Of a DNA stretch of 64,000 bases, positions 37,014 through 48,126 are shown in pieces. The notes below the pieces were generated by a model. That model saw only the letters and a list, made by a program, of their open reading frames with translations. It ran no database searches and was not told the origin of the DNA. Source of the DNA: Rhodocollybia butyracea (taxonomy: Eukaryota; Basidiomycota; Agaricomycetes; Agaricales; Omphalotaceae); the NCBI GenBank assembly GCA_015501585.1, contig JADNRY010000056.1, positions 1 through 64,000 on the forward strand, written 5' to 3'. The first letter of the stretch is position 1; each line of letters opens with the position of its first letter. Both the position numbers and the translations under genes were made by a program.

Positions 37014-37435
37014 ATGTCTATCTGATAGGTTACAGCATAAGAAGAGATTTGACTGTGAATTCTTGCTGGTGTTGCATTTTGTGCACTCATGTGTCAACAA
37101 GCTGATGGGCAGTGTATTAAATTTACAGTTCTCTGTGCTTTACTCATGGGCTAAGTTTACAAGTGACTATGTACTAGTGAATTTACTAGTAGCCTCAAGC
37201 TATTAAGAATAAACATTCCACACTCAAGAGCACCCAGGCATGAGCTTTGGACTTGATCTTGGCCCAAGGTCAAGGCCCAGGCCAGGGTCAGCAAAATCCT
37301 GACCCTGCCTTGACCCTCATTGACCCTCTGCAAGGGCTGGGTCGGGTCGGGTCGACCCTAGCTGGGTCGGGTCGGGTCGACCCTAGCTGGGTCGGACCGG
37401 GTCAAGGGTCACTGACCCGGCCCTCCCCATCACTA

Positions 37436-37552
37436 GTTCAGCCTGCCTACCCCATTCAGTGTGTCCATGACACTCAGATGCTTGAGCTGATTTCTCATCC
37501 AACTAGCATTCCCAAAGCCTTTTCAAGTAGCTGGGTTTATCGGGATGCATAG
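37436..37552 (+). pseudogene. Detached 3' end of the REase/kinase-like gene
   Basis: Sequence right of the hAT target duplication stays open for about 38 codons in the frame that would follow GTTCAGCC on the left side. This is consistent with the C-terminal tail of the interrupted gene. I could not confirm family similarity for this short tail. Confidence 0.4.
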
Positions 37553-38180
37553 AGATCATGATTTAGTACTTGTAGTCAAGAAATTGCACTGGACTATCAT
37601 ATTGCCTTTTATTGTATTACTTACTCTGTCTTATTGTCTTGCTCAGTACTATGTTACATTTGTTTCCTTTTGCACCCTCAACTGTTTGTGCAAGAGACAA
37701 TCTTTTCATACTTTCTCCCTTCACCTGTATAATTACCAGTGACTCATACTTTGAATAGTCCAATCTCCAAGACCTTTAGTTGTACCTGTCTTTTGAGTCC
37801 TATTCACCATTGTACTTCAGGTGTGCTTGACTATCTGTGGACTCTGTTTCTAACAGAGGGCAGATATGAGTTATGGCTAGAGCCTGATTCTGCACTCTTC
37901 TCAGTTTCGGGACCCTTGTCACCCCAGGATTGTCACTCCTATCAGACTATTTTAGCTTACCTCTCAGCATCAGAGCTCTGTGTGAAAGGTATCATTATAT
38001 CTCTATTAAGGTACCCCTACTGAAGGAACAGATGGAGAAATATCTGCGAGTTTTGCGCCCGGAGGCTGGAATATGAACTCGAAAATTTCTAGATCAAAAT
38101 ATAAGTAGTAGGGTCCGGCCCGAGCCGGGAAGTCGTCGGCAGGCACCCTAAAGCCTCATTTTGCGCGCTGGACAATGTCC
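37553..38180. other. Spacer, nothing supported
   Basis: Short frames only. Around 38110-38140 a GC-rich stretch (CCGGCCCGAGCCGGG) forms a small palindrome of unknown meaning. Confidence 0.4.
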
Positions 38181-38252
38181 TGAACCCTAACCGCTAACCG
38201 CACCTTCGGCGCACCTAACCGCTAACCTCTAACCCTAACCGCTAACCCTAAC
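38181..38252. repeat. Interstitial telomere-like CCCTAA array
   Basis: Degenerate CTAACCCTAACC and CTAACCG repeats run for about 70 bases, interrupted by CACCTTCGGCGCAC. The CCCTAA orientation corresponds to TTAGGG, the telomere repeat of most filamentous fungi. Unique sequence continues on both sides, so this is not a chromosome end. Confidence 0.75.
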
Positions 38253-39447
38253 CAGCCCATATTTGGCAATGCTGAATGTGAGGATTACGGCATTACTTGA
38301 ATGTGAGCGTGAGCAGGCGAGTGTGAAGGTGTCCAGTTGTAAGGGCACCGAATTCTTCTCACTGCGTTGATTTAGTTGTGCCACTAACTTAAAATTCAAT
38401 TTAGCCTTTCGTTCCTTCTCGTCATATCTTTTGGTCTCCTTGCTTTGCTCGGAATCTTTAGCGGCAGAGGTGGGCGTCTGTGTTGCGCTGGTGAAACTCG
38501 AATTCGAGATATCTCGTTGCAGACGGTGGCAGCTGAACCTACTAGTAAGGGTGTCACGGTGGCCCCGCGAAGCGTCACAGAGTCCGCTCGAGGTCGAAAA
38601 GACGAAGTATATATCAGATGATTACTCTTGGCACCTGCGGAAGATGTTGCTTAACCGTGTTCATTAGCAGGATGAGCGTCTGAGATTTTCCTAGCTGTGC
38701 TTTTTCGTTTCGGGATAGACTAAACTCGCGTCAGAGTGTGAACGGGCGTCGTCAAGTCCTTTTTCTATCAGGTGTCCTAGATACGGACTTTCCTCAGCTT
38801 GAGGGTGTCTTGACCAGAAGCTTAGACCTGCTGAGATCCAAAATTGATTGACAGGGAGAGTGAGACCGACAGTTGCCAGGTAGTTTGGGATACCAGATCG
38901 AGATTCTGGAGGATTGACTCGGACTTTCTTTGTTTTGGAGATGCCAGTGTTTCTGGGCTAGACACGAGGACAAATCGGCGTCTGAATGTAGGAGTATCAC
39001 GGAAGTTGCGGACTTCTTGGATAATATCAAGCTTCATGTTGTTGAAGCGGTAGATCATGGGCATTTTTCAGATTTGCTTATGCTACTTTCAGTGACACCC
39101 GAAATACCTGTGACGGAATTATGAGCCAACCAGAAGTCAGAGGAGAACGGTTCCTACTATAAGTCTTTGTCCACTCACAGGCATCAATCGTACTCTCCGG
39201 GCTCATTGTCGAGGTCTAGTCCTAGGGTTAGAATCAATAACAGACAGGCGCGAAGCTACCTCTGCTTCGAGGGCAGTCCGCCAACCGATAAGTTGAAGTA
39301 TCGTATTATGTACGTACTGAGAGCTAACGTGCTTCTATAGATCATACGTTGAAATAAGCAATGTTAATGTAAATGTGGGGATGAGTATATAAATGTACTA
39401 TACGAGAGTCGAAGGTGGCAAAGCAAAGAGAACCATCCACTTGAGAA
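38253..39447. other. Intergenic, nothing supported
   Basis: Frames at 38431-38667 and 38794-39124 on either strand lack motifs and splice support. Confidence 0.4.
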
Positions 39448-41827
39448 TCACTCACTAGCTCCAGTCCATCCGGTTGGTAAACTTCCTCTCTTCCCCCGGG
39501 CACTTGTTGTCCCATAGCGGCCGTTTCCATCTTCATACGAGTCATCAATGTCAAACCACCTTCCCGTAGCTGAGGGAGGAGGGCTTAGTTCCACAGTACC
39601 GGAACTACCAGGCAAAGGTGGTACGGGGGGGACATCGCTGATGCCTTCCACGTCCCCTGCAGGAAAATTTAACAGTTTTCGCAAACTCCGGATTGAACGT
39701 AGCGAAGATACCGAATGGGTCGAGCGGCTAGATTGTTGACGTTGAGGTTTCGGCCGAAGCATTTTTGCTAGGTCCACTTCGTTCTCGGAGGAGTCTTCTT
39801 CCTCTGTAACTGACTGCGCCGCTTCGTCACTGATGTTGGCGATAGAGGATGAGGGGAGCGGGAAACGAGCTACGCCATCGCTGTCGTAGTCGGATGTAGG
39901 TAGAGCCGACGATTGGGTAGAATCGTTGCCCCACCCCCTGTGATTTTCCAGCCCAATGGACATCTGCTTCGGAGAAGGCAGGAGCCACCTGTCCACATTA
40001 TCTGCGCCATTACTCTCGAGTTCGATTACCATCCGCGTCAAACTGGGCGGCTCATCTCCAGGGTGGCCTGATCGTGACTTGGATTTCGACTTGGACTTGC
40101 TTCCCTTGCCCTTTGCGTTTTTCTTTCGACCACGATCCGGTTCGTCTATGTGTTTGCGATCCCGCCGTCTTTTAGATCTCCCATTCGGATGTGGACTCGC
40201 GGCTCTACTCGGCGGTGCGCTCCGACACACCACTTTCGTTTTCCGAATTTCACTCTCGCTCACACCTGAGCGCGACGAACCGTCAAGACGTATCAGCAAC
40301 GTGGGCCTAGGCCTATTCCCAAATGCATCGAGACTGTTAGCGATACTCGCGTCTGAAGACTTGATGGCACCCAGAGGAGAAGGTGTTGCTGTTACCCAGT
40401 TCCAATGCGACCTGCTGGTGCGATCCGATAGTCCACTCCTCGAGGAAAGGGCACTGCGAGCACTCTGAGTACGAGTTAGGCTGTGCTGTGAATAACGCGA
40501 TCTAGAAAGCTGCGTGGCGTCTGCAAGGGACTCTGTACGCGATATGACACTCCTTGTCTGCCTGAGTCGCCTCAACTCAGGAGACACATCTCGTCTATGT
40601 GGTAAGGACGATTCTGTTGGATGGCTCACGGCTCGAGAACCAGAGGGCGTCTCTAGAGGCTTCAATATAGACCTCGAAGCTGATGAACCAGAGCCAAGAA
40701 GTACTGCTCTCGCTACAGTCTCCAGCCATGTTTTTGGCAAAGGTGGTACGTTGGTATCCTCTTCACCTTCTCCATTCCCTCTGGTACGACCTTCGTAAAC
40801 CGAGTTGAAGTCATCGTCGTCTTCACGCGCATTGCTGATCGTTGTTCTGCGCCTGATATCCTTCTTCGGACTAGGGGACGAATGCGAGCGTTGAAGACGG
40901 GCGCCGGGCATATCTGGGACAGAGGCGATATGTCGAAGATATGCTGTGGCACGGAGGGTCGAGGCTCATGGCTAATCGAGTTGTTGAAGTTGGATGGGGG
41001 TGATGGCAAAGTCGTTTGTTTGCGTGAATTAGAGTGCCCTATAGAGGTGTAAGAGTGATTGTTGTGAGTGTAATGAGTGGTGGGGGGAGGACGGAAATGA
41101 TGTTTGATCGTGAGGCTTGTATACGGCTAGGTCTAGGCGTAGCATCATCATCTAAAGAGTGCCTCTCATTGTGACTAGCGTCCTGATGATTCCATCTTGA
41201 CATTGGTGATGGCGAGGTTGGGGGTGAGTAACGACGATTTATCTCGTTATTGGGATCCTCCTTTAGGCTGGATGATCTAGACCCAGGTATAAACCCAGAT
41301 AAAAAGCCCACCACACCGGATACCCTGCTTCTCGCTCCTGCTACTGCACCCGACGCCACTCGCTCTGTCTCTGGCGTGAAAATCCTTGTTTCTTTGTATC
41401 CTGCCTCCCTCAGTAGATCCTCGAACGGTTCATATTTTTGAGACGTGCCACGCCGATGTAATGGAGTGCGGCCATCGCGCGTGCGGGCAAGATCAGCTGG
41501 ATATAGTGTCTTTGAGCGACTGGCTGTGCCACGGATATACCGCGAGGGCGGTGTAGAAGGTAGGGGCGGAGATTGAGAGGTGGATGCAGCGGAATTGTTG
41601 GAGCCAGAGGTGGATTGGGTAAGTGATGGCGTAGAATCCGGCGATGAAACGGGATTAGATGTTGTATTGGGCTAGACAGAAGGAATCAGTCTATGTCAAA
41701 TATCTGTACAGAAAAAATGTGATGAAGAAAACCAAAGATTTTGAAGGTAACAAAAATTTGCCATATTCTACGTTAATTATGAGCGCAGACTTACCTTGTT
41801 CAAGAAAATTGCCTGGCCTTTGTTCAT
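39448..41827 (-). CDS. Low-complexity Ser/Arg-rich conserved hypothetical protein
   Basis: Multi-exon minus-strand gene of unknown function. Exon 1 (41795-41827) encodes MNKGQAIFLNK. Exon 2 begins at 41671 after a 123-bp intron and runs to about 41130. Exon 3 ends at 39448. Splicing between 41130 and about 40960 is uncertain: a GTATAC donor near 41132 fits phase with acceptors at CCACAG or CCCAG. A short ordered motif is DLARTRDGRTPLHRRGTSQKYEPFEDLLREAGY, written here only in part and lying in exon 2. The rest is disordered: Ser-rich, a lysine/arginine nuclear-localisation-like patch (KNAKGKGSKSKSKSKSR) and acidic runs. A nuclear or cytoskeletal regulator is possible but unproven. Confidence 0.7.
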
Positions 41828-42275
41828 CCTTGAACGAAATTCCAAGAAATATGTTGATGTCCTATTCTGTCCTGCCGCCGTTTAAACGAGCCCTCCTTCC
41901 TTTGTGCGTAAAAAAGAAACGCCAGATTATAAACCAAAAAAAACCAGTGAACTCGACTGTTGTGTATTATCCAAAAAAGAAATCCCAAAATTTATTCTGT
42001 ACAGCTGGTGTAAAACCAAGTTTCCAAAGCTAAACAAGCTTTCCTTCAAAGGCGTTGTTTTGAAGAACGGCGTTGTTGTGTCATGAGTAGAAGAGACAAG
42101 TCCAAGTGAGAAATAGTAAAGTAAGAATGAGCGGGGTGAATCTGATGCGGTTCTTCCCAGAATCACAAGACTTCTCATACTTAGACGCGTCGGAGCGCGT
42201 CGGCCGTGTCAGTTCTAAGGAGTCGTCGCTGTCGAATAAAATAGCGCCTCGTTGATTAACTTTCAAATTTCAGTC
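41828..42275. other. Intergenic, nothing supported
   Basis: A-rich. Small frames such as 41904-42086 are lysine-rich by composition. Confidence 0.35.
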
Positions 42276-42560
42276 TCACCGCGTGAGCAAAATTAAACCT
42301 TTCATAGTCGTTGTAAACATGAGGGTATCTGTCTTCCCCTGAAGTGAAATTTCGTCAGTAAAGGAGATACGGTAACGGAGCACCAGGGTACCCACCCAAC
42401 GTCTTCTTCTCGCTCGCCAGCTGTAATGCTTTAGTTCCCGCAGCGGTGATATCCGCCTGGGTGTACGCGGTACCATCACAGTTGCAACCAGACGGCTCGA
42501 AAATGGTTACTCCTGAGTGGAACATGTCACATAAGTGGGTGACACTGATAGGGGGAAGAT
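42276..42560 (-). pseudogene. RNase T1-like (guanyl ribonuclease) fragment, copy 1
   Basis: Minus-strand reading gives CNCDGTAYTQADITAAG followed by KKTLGG. After a presumed intron, a YPHVYNDYERFNFAHA-like segment appears that matches the N-terminal half of fungal T1/N1 ribonucleases (cf. the YPHKYNNYEGFDF region). The expected C-terminal half with the catalytic Glu, Arg and His and the ITHTGASGN-type end was not found downstream. There is no clean signal peptide upstream. I therefore call it truncated. Intact relatives are secreted guanine-preferring RNases. The identification rests on memory of the family pattern. Confidence 0.5.
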
Positions 42561-42885
42561 GTTTGAATGTGCTACTGATAATCCCAGGGAGTGGCGAGAA
42601 CCTAGCTAGATAAATTAGTAGTACTTTGACGACGTCACTAATATTTTTTTGGGACCCATGGGGAATATGATATGTGCGTTCCCCAAACCATTTTTTCTGA
42701 CGTACATATCTTAGGCGCCTAGGCTCTCGGGCCACCGCCAGTCTTGTCCAGCCTTGACGAGATAATCGGGATACTTCTTGGTGAATCAAAATCAGAAGCA
42801 TGATATCCATGTGCAACAATCATAAATCGCAATCGGTGATATCGATTCTAGGAGGCCATAGCTAATTGAAAGAACTTGGTTGATT
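42276..42885. repeat. Dispersed duplicate block, copy 1
   Basis: Parallel to 44300-44870 in the same orientation. Shared words include AAACCTTTC.TAGTCGTTGTA, AAAATGGTTACTCCTGAGT, GAGAACCTAGCTAGATAAAT, GACGTACATATC and GGTGATATCGATTCT. The blocks are about 2 kb apart and well diverged with indels. Confidence 0.8.
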
Positions 42886-44299
42886 TCACGGACTTACTGG
42901 CCTGAGCCTCATATTTGCATCGAGCCTTTCAGAGGAGCGTTGCCGGAAACGACATCACGCTTTTTGCGTGGACGGTTGCCGTCTCGTCGATCTCCATACA
43001 CCTTTCCCTCTTAGCTTCGAGCTGAGGCCCGTCTGTGTGTTTCCTTTACATTACCCACCCGTGCTGGCTAAAGCCCTTATCTTCATAATTAGCCGCCTAG
43101 CCAGTTATTTTGTCATCAACCATGCTCGAAACATTTCGAGAACCAAAGTTTGCCCCTCCTTGGGCTATATTCACCTCGTCTGACAGCTACTGCTACTTGA
43201 TGGAATGGTTTGGTTTCAAATTATGGTTGCCCGAGACAACGATTGGAAGGATACTGGTCCTACAAAAGAGTTAGAGTCTGTATTCAAATCGCAAGTCCGC
43301 ATTTTCTTTCATCGATAACAGTGCAAGTTTTCAAAACATCTCTGACAGGCTCCGTGGGTTTCATGCAAAATATTACATTCCTTTTCGTTGGATCTGGTAT
43401 CTTATTCCAGCTCATTGGACATACAGACGAAGGTGGAACCATTTGAGGAAATGTGCTCGCGTATGTGGTTGAATTTATCGACTATTGTGAGTTTATCCCC
43501 TATATCAACACCACGATACTATCTATCAATGGGACCGCTGGCGATGGATGAAATCACGCTTAGGTACTTTGGACCCTATCACTCCTGCTCAATGGGACTG
43601 TCGTGCAAAGTTCGCTACCCGTTCATGTCTCTATTTGCGTATTTGGCCACCTTTTCGGGAAAATGGCAGCACTGCACCCAACACGATCATTCGTCAGGGT
43701 CCTTCAGATGAGGGTCTCGGCCATAATACTCCTTGTAGAGATTCTCCGGCTTTGGCTTCTGCTCCTCCTCCTCCCTACTCCCACCATTCACCACCTGGTT
43801 ATCGAGTTCATTGCTGCTGTTTCCACGCCTGTTTTCCTTCTAATTTCACTTGCGCGATTTTCCTCGTACTCATTATACTGTAGTTATAGAGTGAAGCCGT
43901 CTATGAATGCGATAGTCTCTATGTTTTATGGCTCTCAGTGCGTGTATCCTCTCTTGCCAGTAGAACGGATAGCTGGAATTTTGCGAAATGTGTGTCGTAA
44001 ACCGAGCGAGTAATTCTTCATTGAAGTATCAGTTGAACGTTCAATAGCAACATGACTTGTCTGCGTTGGGAGAGATCGACCTACATTTCACGATGGTCAA
44101 TTCTCTATACCCCCAGAAAATTGCAAGTACCCACCTGTCACTTTGGATTCATCGTTCGTCGGTACGCTTTTGCCCATCATGCGTGAACACACCGCGCTGC
44201 TAAAGTCTTCCGCCATAATTCCAGTCACAATTCCGCATCAGGATTTCCGCCGGTGTAGGTCTTTCCTTTGCACCCAATAGGAAACTCAAGGTAGGGATT
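42886..44299 (+). other. Spacer between duplicate blocks, possible decayed gene
   Basis: Several plus-strand frames between 42968 and 44013 could be exons of one gene, with a hydrophobic segment around 43730-43900. No set of splice sites gives a recognisable protein. I do not assign a function. Confidence 0.25.
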
Positions 44300-44500
44300 C
44301 ACCGCGTAAGCAAAAGTAAACCTTTCGTAGTCGTTGTAAACATGAGTGATCTTTTCATAGAGTTAAAAGTCATTGGTAAGGCAAATGCGTCACCCGGTGT
44401 CCTCTTCTCGCAATGTATTGGTTCCAGGAGCGGTGATAACCGCCTGGTATACGCCGTATCATCAATCAGACGGTCCGTAGAAAATGGTTACTCCTGAGTC
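44300..44500 (-). pseudogene. RNase T1-like fragment, copy 2, more decayed
   Basis: Aligns with copy 1 (42276-42560). The VYNDYERFTFAYA-like segment is still readable, but the upstream Cys-rich part has in-frame stops and deletions (TGATTGATGA near 44465-44475). Confidence 0.45.
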
Positions 44501-44870
44501 GGACATGTTAGGTGGATGATGGGGTGAAGATAAGAAAGGTGTTTCGAGGTGCTACTTATAGTCGCAGGGAGCGTCGAGAACCTAGCTAGATAAATTAGTA
44601 CTTTGACAACAATGGATATCTCCTGACGTACATATCATGACCCAGAGCCTCAGGCTCTCAGGCTACATCCGCCAGTCTCGTCCAGCCTTGACGACAACGT
44701 TCACAGGTGCATAATAGTCGGGATATTTCTTGCTGTGACGCGTCGAATGAATCAAAATCAGAAGCACGATATCCTTGGGCAACAATCACAAATCGCAATA
44801 GGTGATATCGATTCTGGGAGGTCATAGATAGTTGACATAGAATCATAGATAATTGAAAGAACTTGCGTAG
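44300..44870. repeat. Dispersed duplicate block, copy 2
   Basis: Second copy of the block at 42276-42885, ending just before the 3' end of the class II aldolase gene. Confidence 0.75.
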
Positions 44871-44906
44871 CAAACTAGCTCCACCACCAGACACACTTCT
44901 TCCGAA

Positions 44907-45985
44907 TCACAACTTGTGTTCACCCTTTGAATGCCATTCCTCCTCTTCCACATACGCCGCGAGACAAAACCATCCCATTTCCGGTGTACCTATTTCTTCT
45001 CTCGTACTGAGGATATTCTGTTCAGACGCGAAAACGAACTTTTCGCCTGGTCGTAAAGCCGAATCGGCGAGTATCTGCGCTTTGGCACACACTGAAAAAA
45101 AACAAAGTGAGCAAGTATAATCAGGTCGAGCGGGACAAAGAATGATGCACCGACGAAACGTACTTTCAAAATTAATTTGCCACCAAGCTGCTTCATCGAT
45201 CGACAACCTTCCTACGCTCAACACGCCATGATTCTGCAATATAGCAACTTTATGCTGAGGTCCGACAAACGATGCAATCCGAGCACCTTCTTGATTGTCA
45301 AAGACTCCACCGGCAAAGGGAACGAGGGCTTGCTGATTGTAGAACGCACATGCATCCTGTGAAATCATGTCTAGTGTCCGATTAAGAGCGGAGAATGCCC
45401 TATACGATAAACATGTAATCAGCACATTGGTGAACCTATACCTCGAAACGAAACAAAAACGTACTTGGTATACGGAGAATGTACATGAACTAAGCTCTCT
45501 ATTCCACTTTCGGATCCGCCATCTTGACCTTTACCCCTCCCAACAGCCTTGTACACCTGCGAATGTATACTCGTCGCAGATGCATCCACAGGTAACTCTC
45601 CTTTGACAATGTCCCCATCCTCAACACGACACTGAATCAAATCTGATTGACGCATGAGAGCAAAAGACTTGCCCTGTGGGTTTACCCAAAACGTATCAGG
45701 CTGGAGTGGATCTCGAACAGAGCAATGGCCCGCAACGCCTTCTGCAAAACCGAATCGATGCAAGATTCGGAATATCAAAGCAAGATGTTCTTTCCGATAG
45801 ATACGTTCCTCCTCCAGGGAAGAGAATGTAGGCATGATAGTGCGTGTCTTTCCGCGCTGGATACTTGCAAAAGGTGAAGTGGAGATGTTTGTTGTGCAGG
45901 GAAAGTTGCTTGGAGTGTGTATCAGACGCGAAAGAGGATGGCCAGCACCACGAATAGTTCTCAGTGAAGTAAATCGTAGTAGCAT
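44907..45985 (-). CDS. Class II aldolase/adducin-domain protein
   Basis: Three minus-strand exons (45465-45985, 45164-45399, 44907-45091) total 313 residues. The family fold binds a divalent metal through three histidines. Visible are GVAGHCSVRDP (turn with the anion-binding part), LVHVHSPYTK with the HxH metal motif, and LQNHGVLSVG with the third-histidine strand. So the catalytic metal site looks intact, unlike adducins. Typical members act on L-fuculose-phosphate-like, methylthioribulose-phosphate or small keto-sugar substrates, but the fungal member's substrate is unknown. The first 50 residues (MLLRFTSLRTIRG..., Arg/Ser-rich) could target mitochondria. An alternative start MPTFSSLEEER lies at residue 51. 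Confidence 0.9.
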
Positions 45986-46742
45986 TATGAGCTGTCAAAG
46001 TTCCAATTTGCACAAAATCTAGATACTTGGTCAAAGACTAGGCAGGACAAGGGCAGGACGTAACGAAACGTTGAAGATAAGGCGCTTATCAATATGTCAG
46101 ACGCTTGTTAGACGCTGAATCCTGGGTAACGCCTACATACGACGAAATGGACGCGGAAGAAAAGCTCGACGACCGAGGAGCCTGATCAAGGAACTGGAAG
46201 CTCAGAGTCTTTAACCGTTCGGCTGCTTGTACTGTTGCACTTTGCCTCTGCCCACTAGGTTTTTTGTATCTCGTTACTCGTTTTACTTATGCTTATCAAC
46301 CGCTCCCCTCAACTTGAAGCCGCCTAGCAGAGAGCATCACTGTAAGTCCCTCATTTTACTACCCACTGCACCGACTCATTCAAACTCACTGGTATTGATA
46401 CAGATTCATCTCCGATCTATTTTAAAAAGAAAACCATGATACATCTACCCGAAGCCCGAACGGCTGGTAGGAGGATCGGAGCAACTTGAGCTACTTATCG
46501 CGTTAACTTTCGGCCATGGAGACACCCATTCCCTCAGTACACACGAAACTATGCTCAGTGAAACGCGCAGCTGAGTTCTAGTGTTCCCAACAACACGCTG
46601 GCAAAACGTCCAGCAAGCAACTACTGTTATCTTCATCACGCGACAGGTTCCAGCGAAGCTTTGATGTTAAGCCTTGTAACGATTATAGTGTTGAGGACGT
46701 AATAAAGCCTTACTCCTTCACCTTCCTTTCTCTTTCCTGACC
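45986..46742. other. Intergenic, nothing supported
   Basis: Presumed promoter of the aldolase gene plus unassigned sequence. Confidence 0.35.
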
Positions 46743-47345
46743 ATGCGAATCAGTATCGAGCTGGCACACCGTTGCACTAACTCTAGACGGGTGGGAGTGG
46801 TGGTAAGTATTGTACCTTAAAATATAGCGATTTTATAGTCTCGAAAGACTGCCCGTCTACTTAGGTTCTTTTATTGGCAGGAATCACCTCGTTCGCTGCG
46901 ATCCTGTTAACTATATTGACGCGTATGTACCTACCACCAACCCAACTTCCTTGGATATTTTTTGTCTCCACTTCTATCGAATATCTTTCAAAATGTAGGC
47001 ACGTTGATGGATATGAAGTGGATCGCACAGAACGGTTTAGAAGTCGGTCTTTACTGTCAGATTCAAGGTTAGTTGATTTTTTGCGTCTAGAAAGACGATA
47101 TCGTTGATTGAGATTGACCGCGTAGGAGCTGTCAAACAAACAAGCTGGAAATGCTCTTTCGACGCTCTGCGTCTACTGTTCTAGGCTTTGTTATTACTTG
47201 CTTGCTCGTAGGTTGGGGATTGATTGTTTCAATGATCGTAGTGGGACGAGCAGCGATGCAGACGAAAGAAAGAGGACCGTACTATAGTGTCTCGGGAAAT
47301 TGGCGAGTATCGGATGCTGGAGAGGCGATGAAGACAATGATTTAA
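46743..47345 (+). pseudogene. Fungal seven-transmembrane GPCR-like remnant
   Basis: Putative exons encode a membrane segment (ITSFAAILLTILT), then TLMDMKWIAQNGLEVGLYCQIQG after an intron at about 46920-46998. Further on is GPYYSVSGNW at 47274-47303. The order hydrophobic helix, Cys-x-x-QG, helix, GPYY.VSGNW resembles basidiomycete cAMP-receptor-like GPCRs, where GxYYG.xGxWCWI is typical. Frames around 47120-47200 do not join cleanly, and the later transmembrane helices are missing, so it is truncated or decayed. The assignment is tentative. Confidence 0.35.
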
Positions 47346-48126
47346 CAGGCGCTGGATAACGAGCGAATATAAACGCGAATAATTATTTTTGGAATATTTT
47401 CTGGTCAGTACCGTCGGACAATGCGTTCTGCGGCATCAGCTTACTGTTAACAAAGAAATTCTTCAGTGCGGGTGTTAGCTTTGATGTGTACATGCTAGTC
47501 TTGCTATGCGTACAAGGGAACCTGGTCATCTCTTGGGTACATGAAATCGAGCCTGGACTTGCGTCGGAAACATCTGGAGGCCGGCCCAGAGAAGCAGTGA
47601 CGCACACTAGTCCGATCTCTGGATAAACCCAAGCAAAGTACAGTATAACCTATATTAGTCGAAAACTAAGCAGTCTCCGCAGCTTGGGTTCGTTCCATGA
47701 CAACAGGTTTGATGACATTAGTATTACTCAGAGAACTGAGATCTGAGGGGGAGACCCCAGATGGCGTTTCGTACGCAGAGGCCATAGTTGAAAGTTGAGT
47801 TTCCGAAGGGATTATCTGGACGCGTCAATGTTGAGAGTCGTTAAGCATATGCTCTGGTGAAATGTTCCATTTTCGTTTCGTCCTTGATTGATCAATTAAC
47901 TTGAAGTACTCTGTACGTTGGTTTGCTTTGTCCCCTGTGTCACTCAAACCCCGTTTACTATAGGTGGTTTACACCATTCTCATTGTTCCTGTGGGTGCGG
48001 CTCGACGTAGCGCGGTTGCTGACGCCAGGGTTCCCGAAGTCGTGACATTTATTACCGTGTTCGCATTTAACCTCACCGGTATTTGTCCACGCGTTCCTTT
48101 TATCTTGAGCATCTGATGAATGTGGG
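47346..48126. other. Intergenic, nothing supported
   Basis: No frame or repeat recognised. Confidence 0.35.

Larger units (their letters stand above)
33752..37435. mobile_element. hAT-type element, 3.7 kb, with nested insertions
   Basis: The perfect 8-bp target duplication GTTCAGCC flanks it at 33744-33751 and 37436-37443. The left end is TAGTGTTGGGGCCGGGTCA. The right end reads TAGTGATGGGG...GCCGGGTCA in reverse complement. Both ends carry dense subterminal GGGTT/GGGTC arrays (33766-33845; 37250-37420, including a duplicated GGGTCGACCCTAGCT word). There is no transposase frame, so it is non-autonomous, with much of its length from nested elements. The target site lies in the kinase-like gene. 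Confidence 0.88.
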
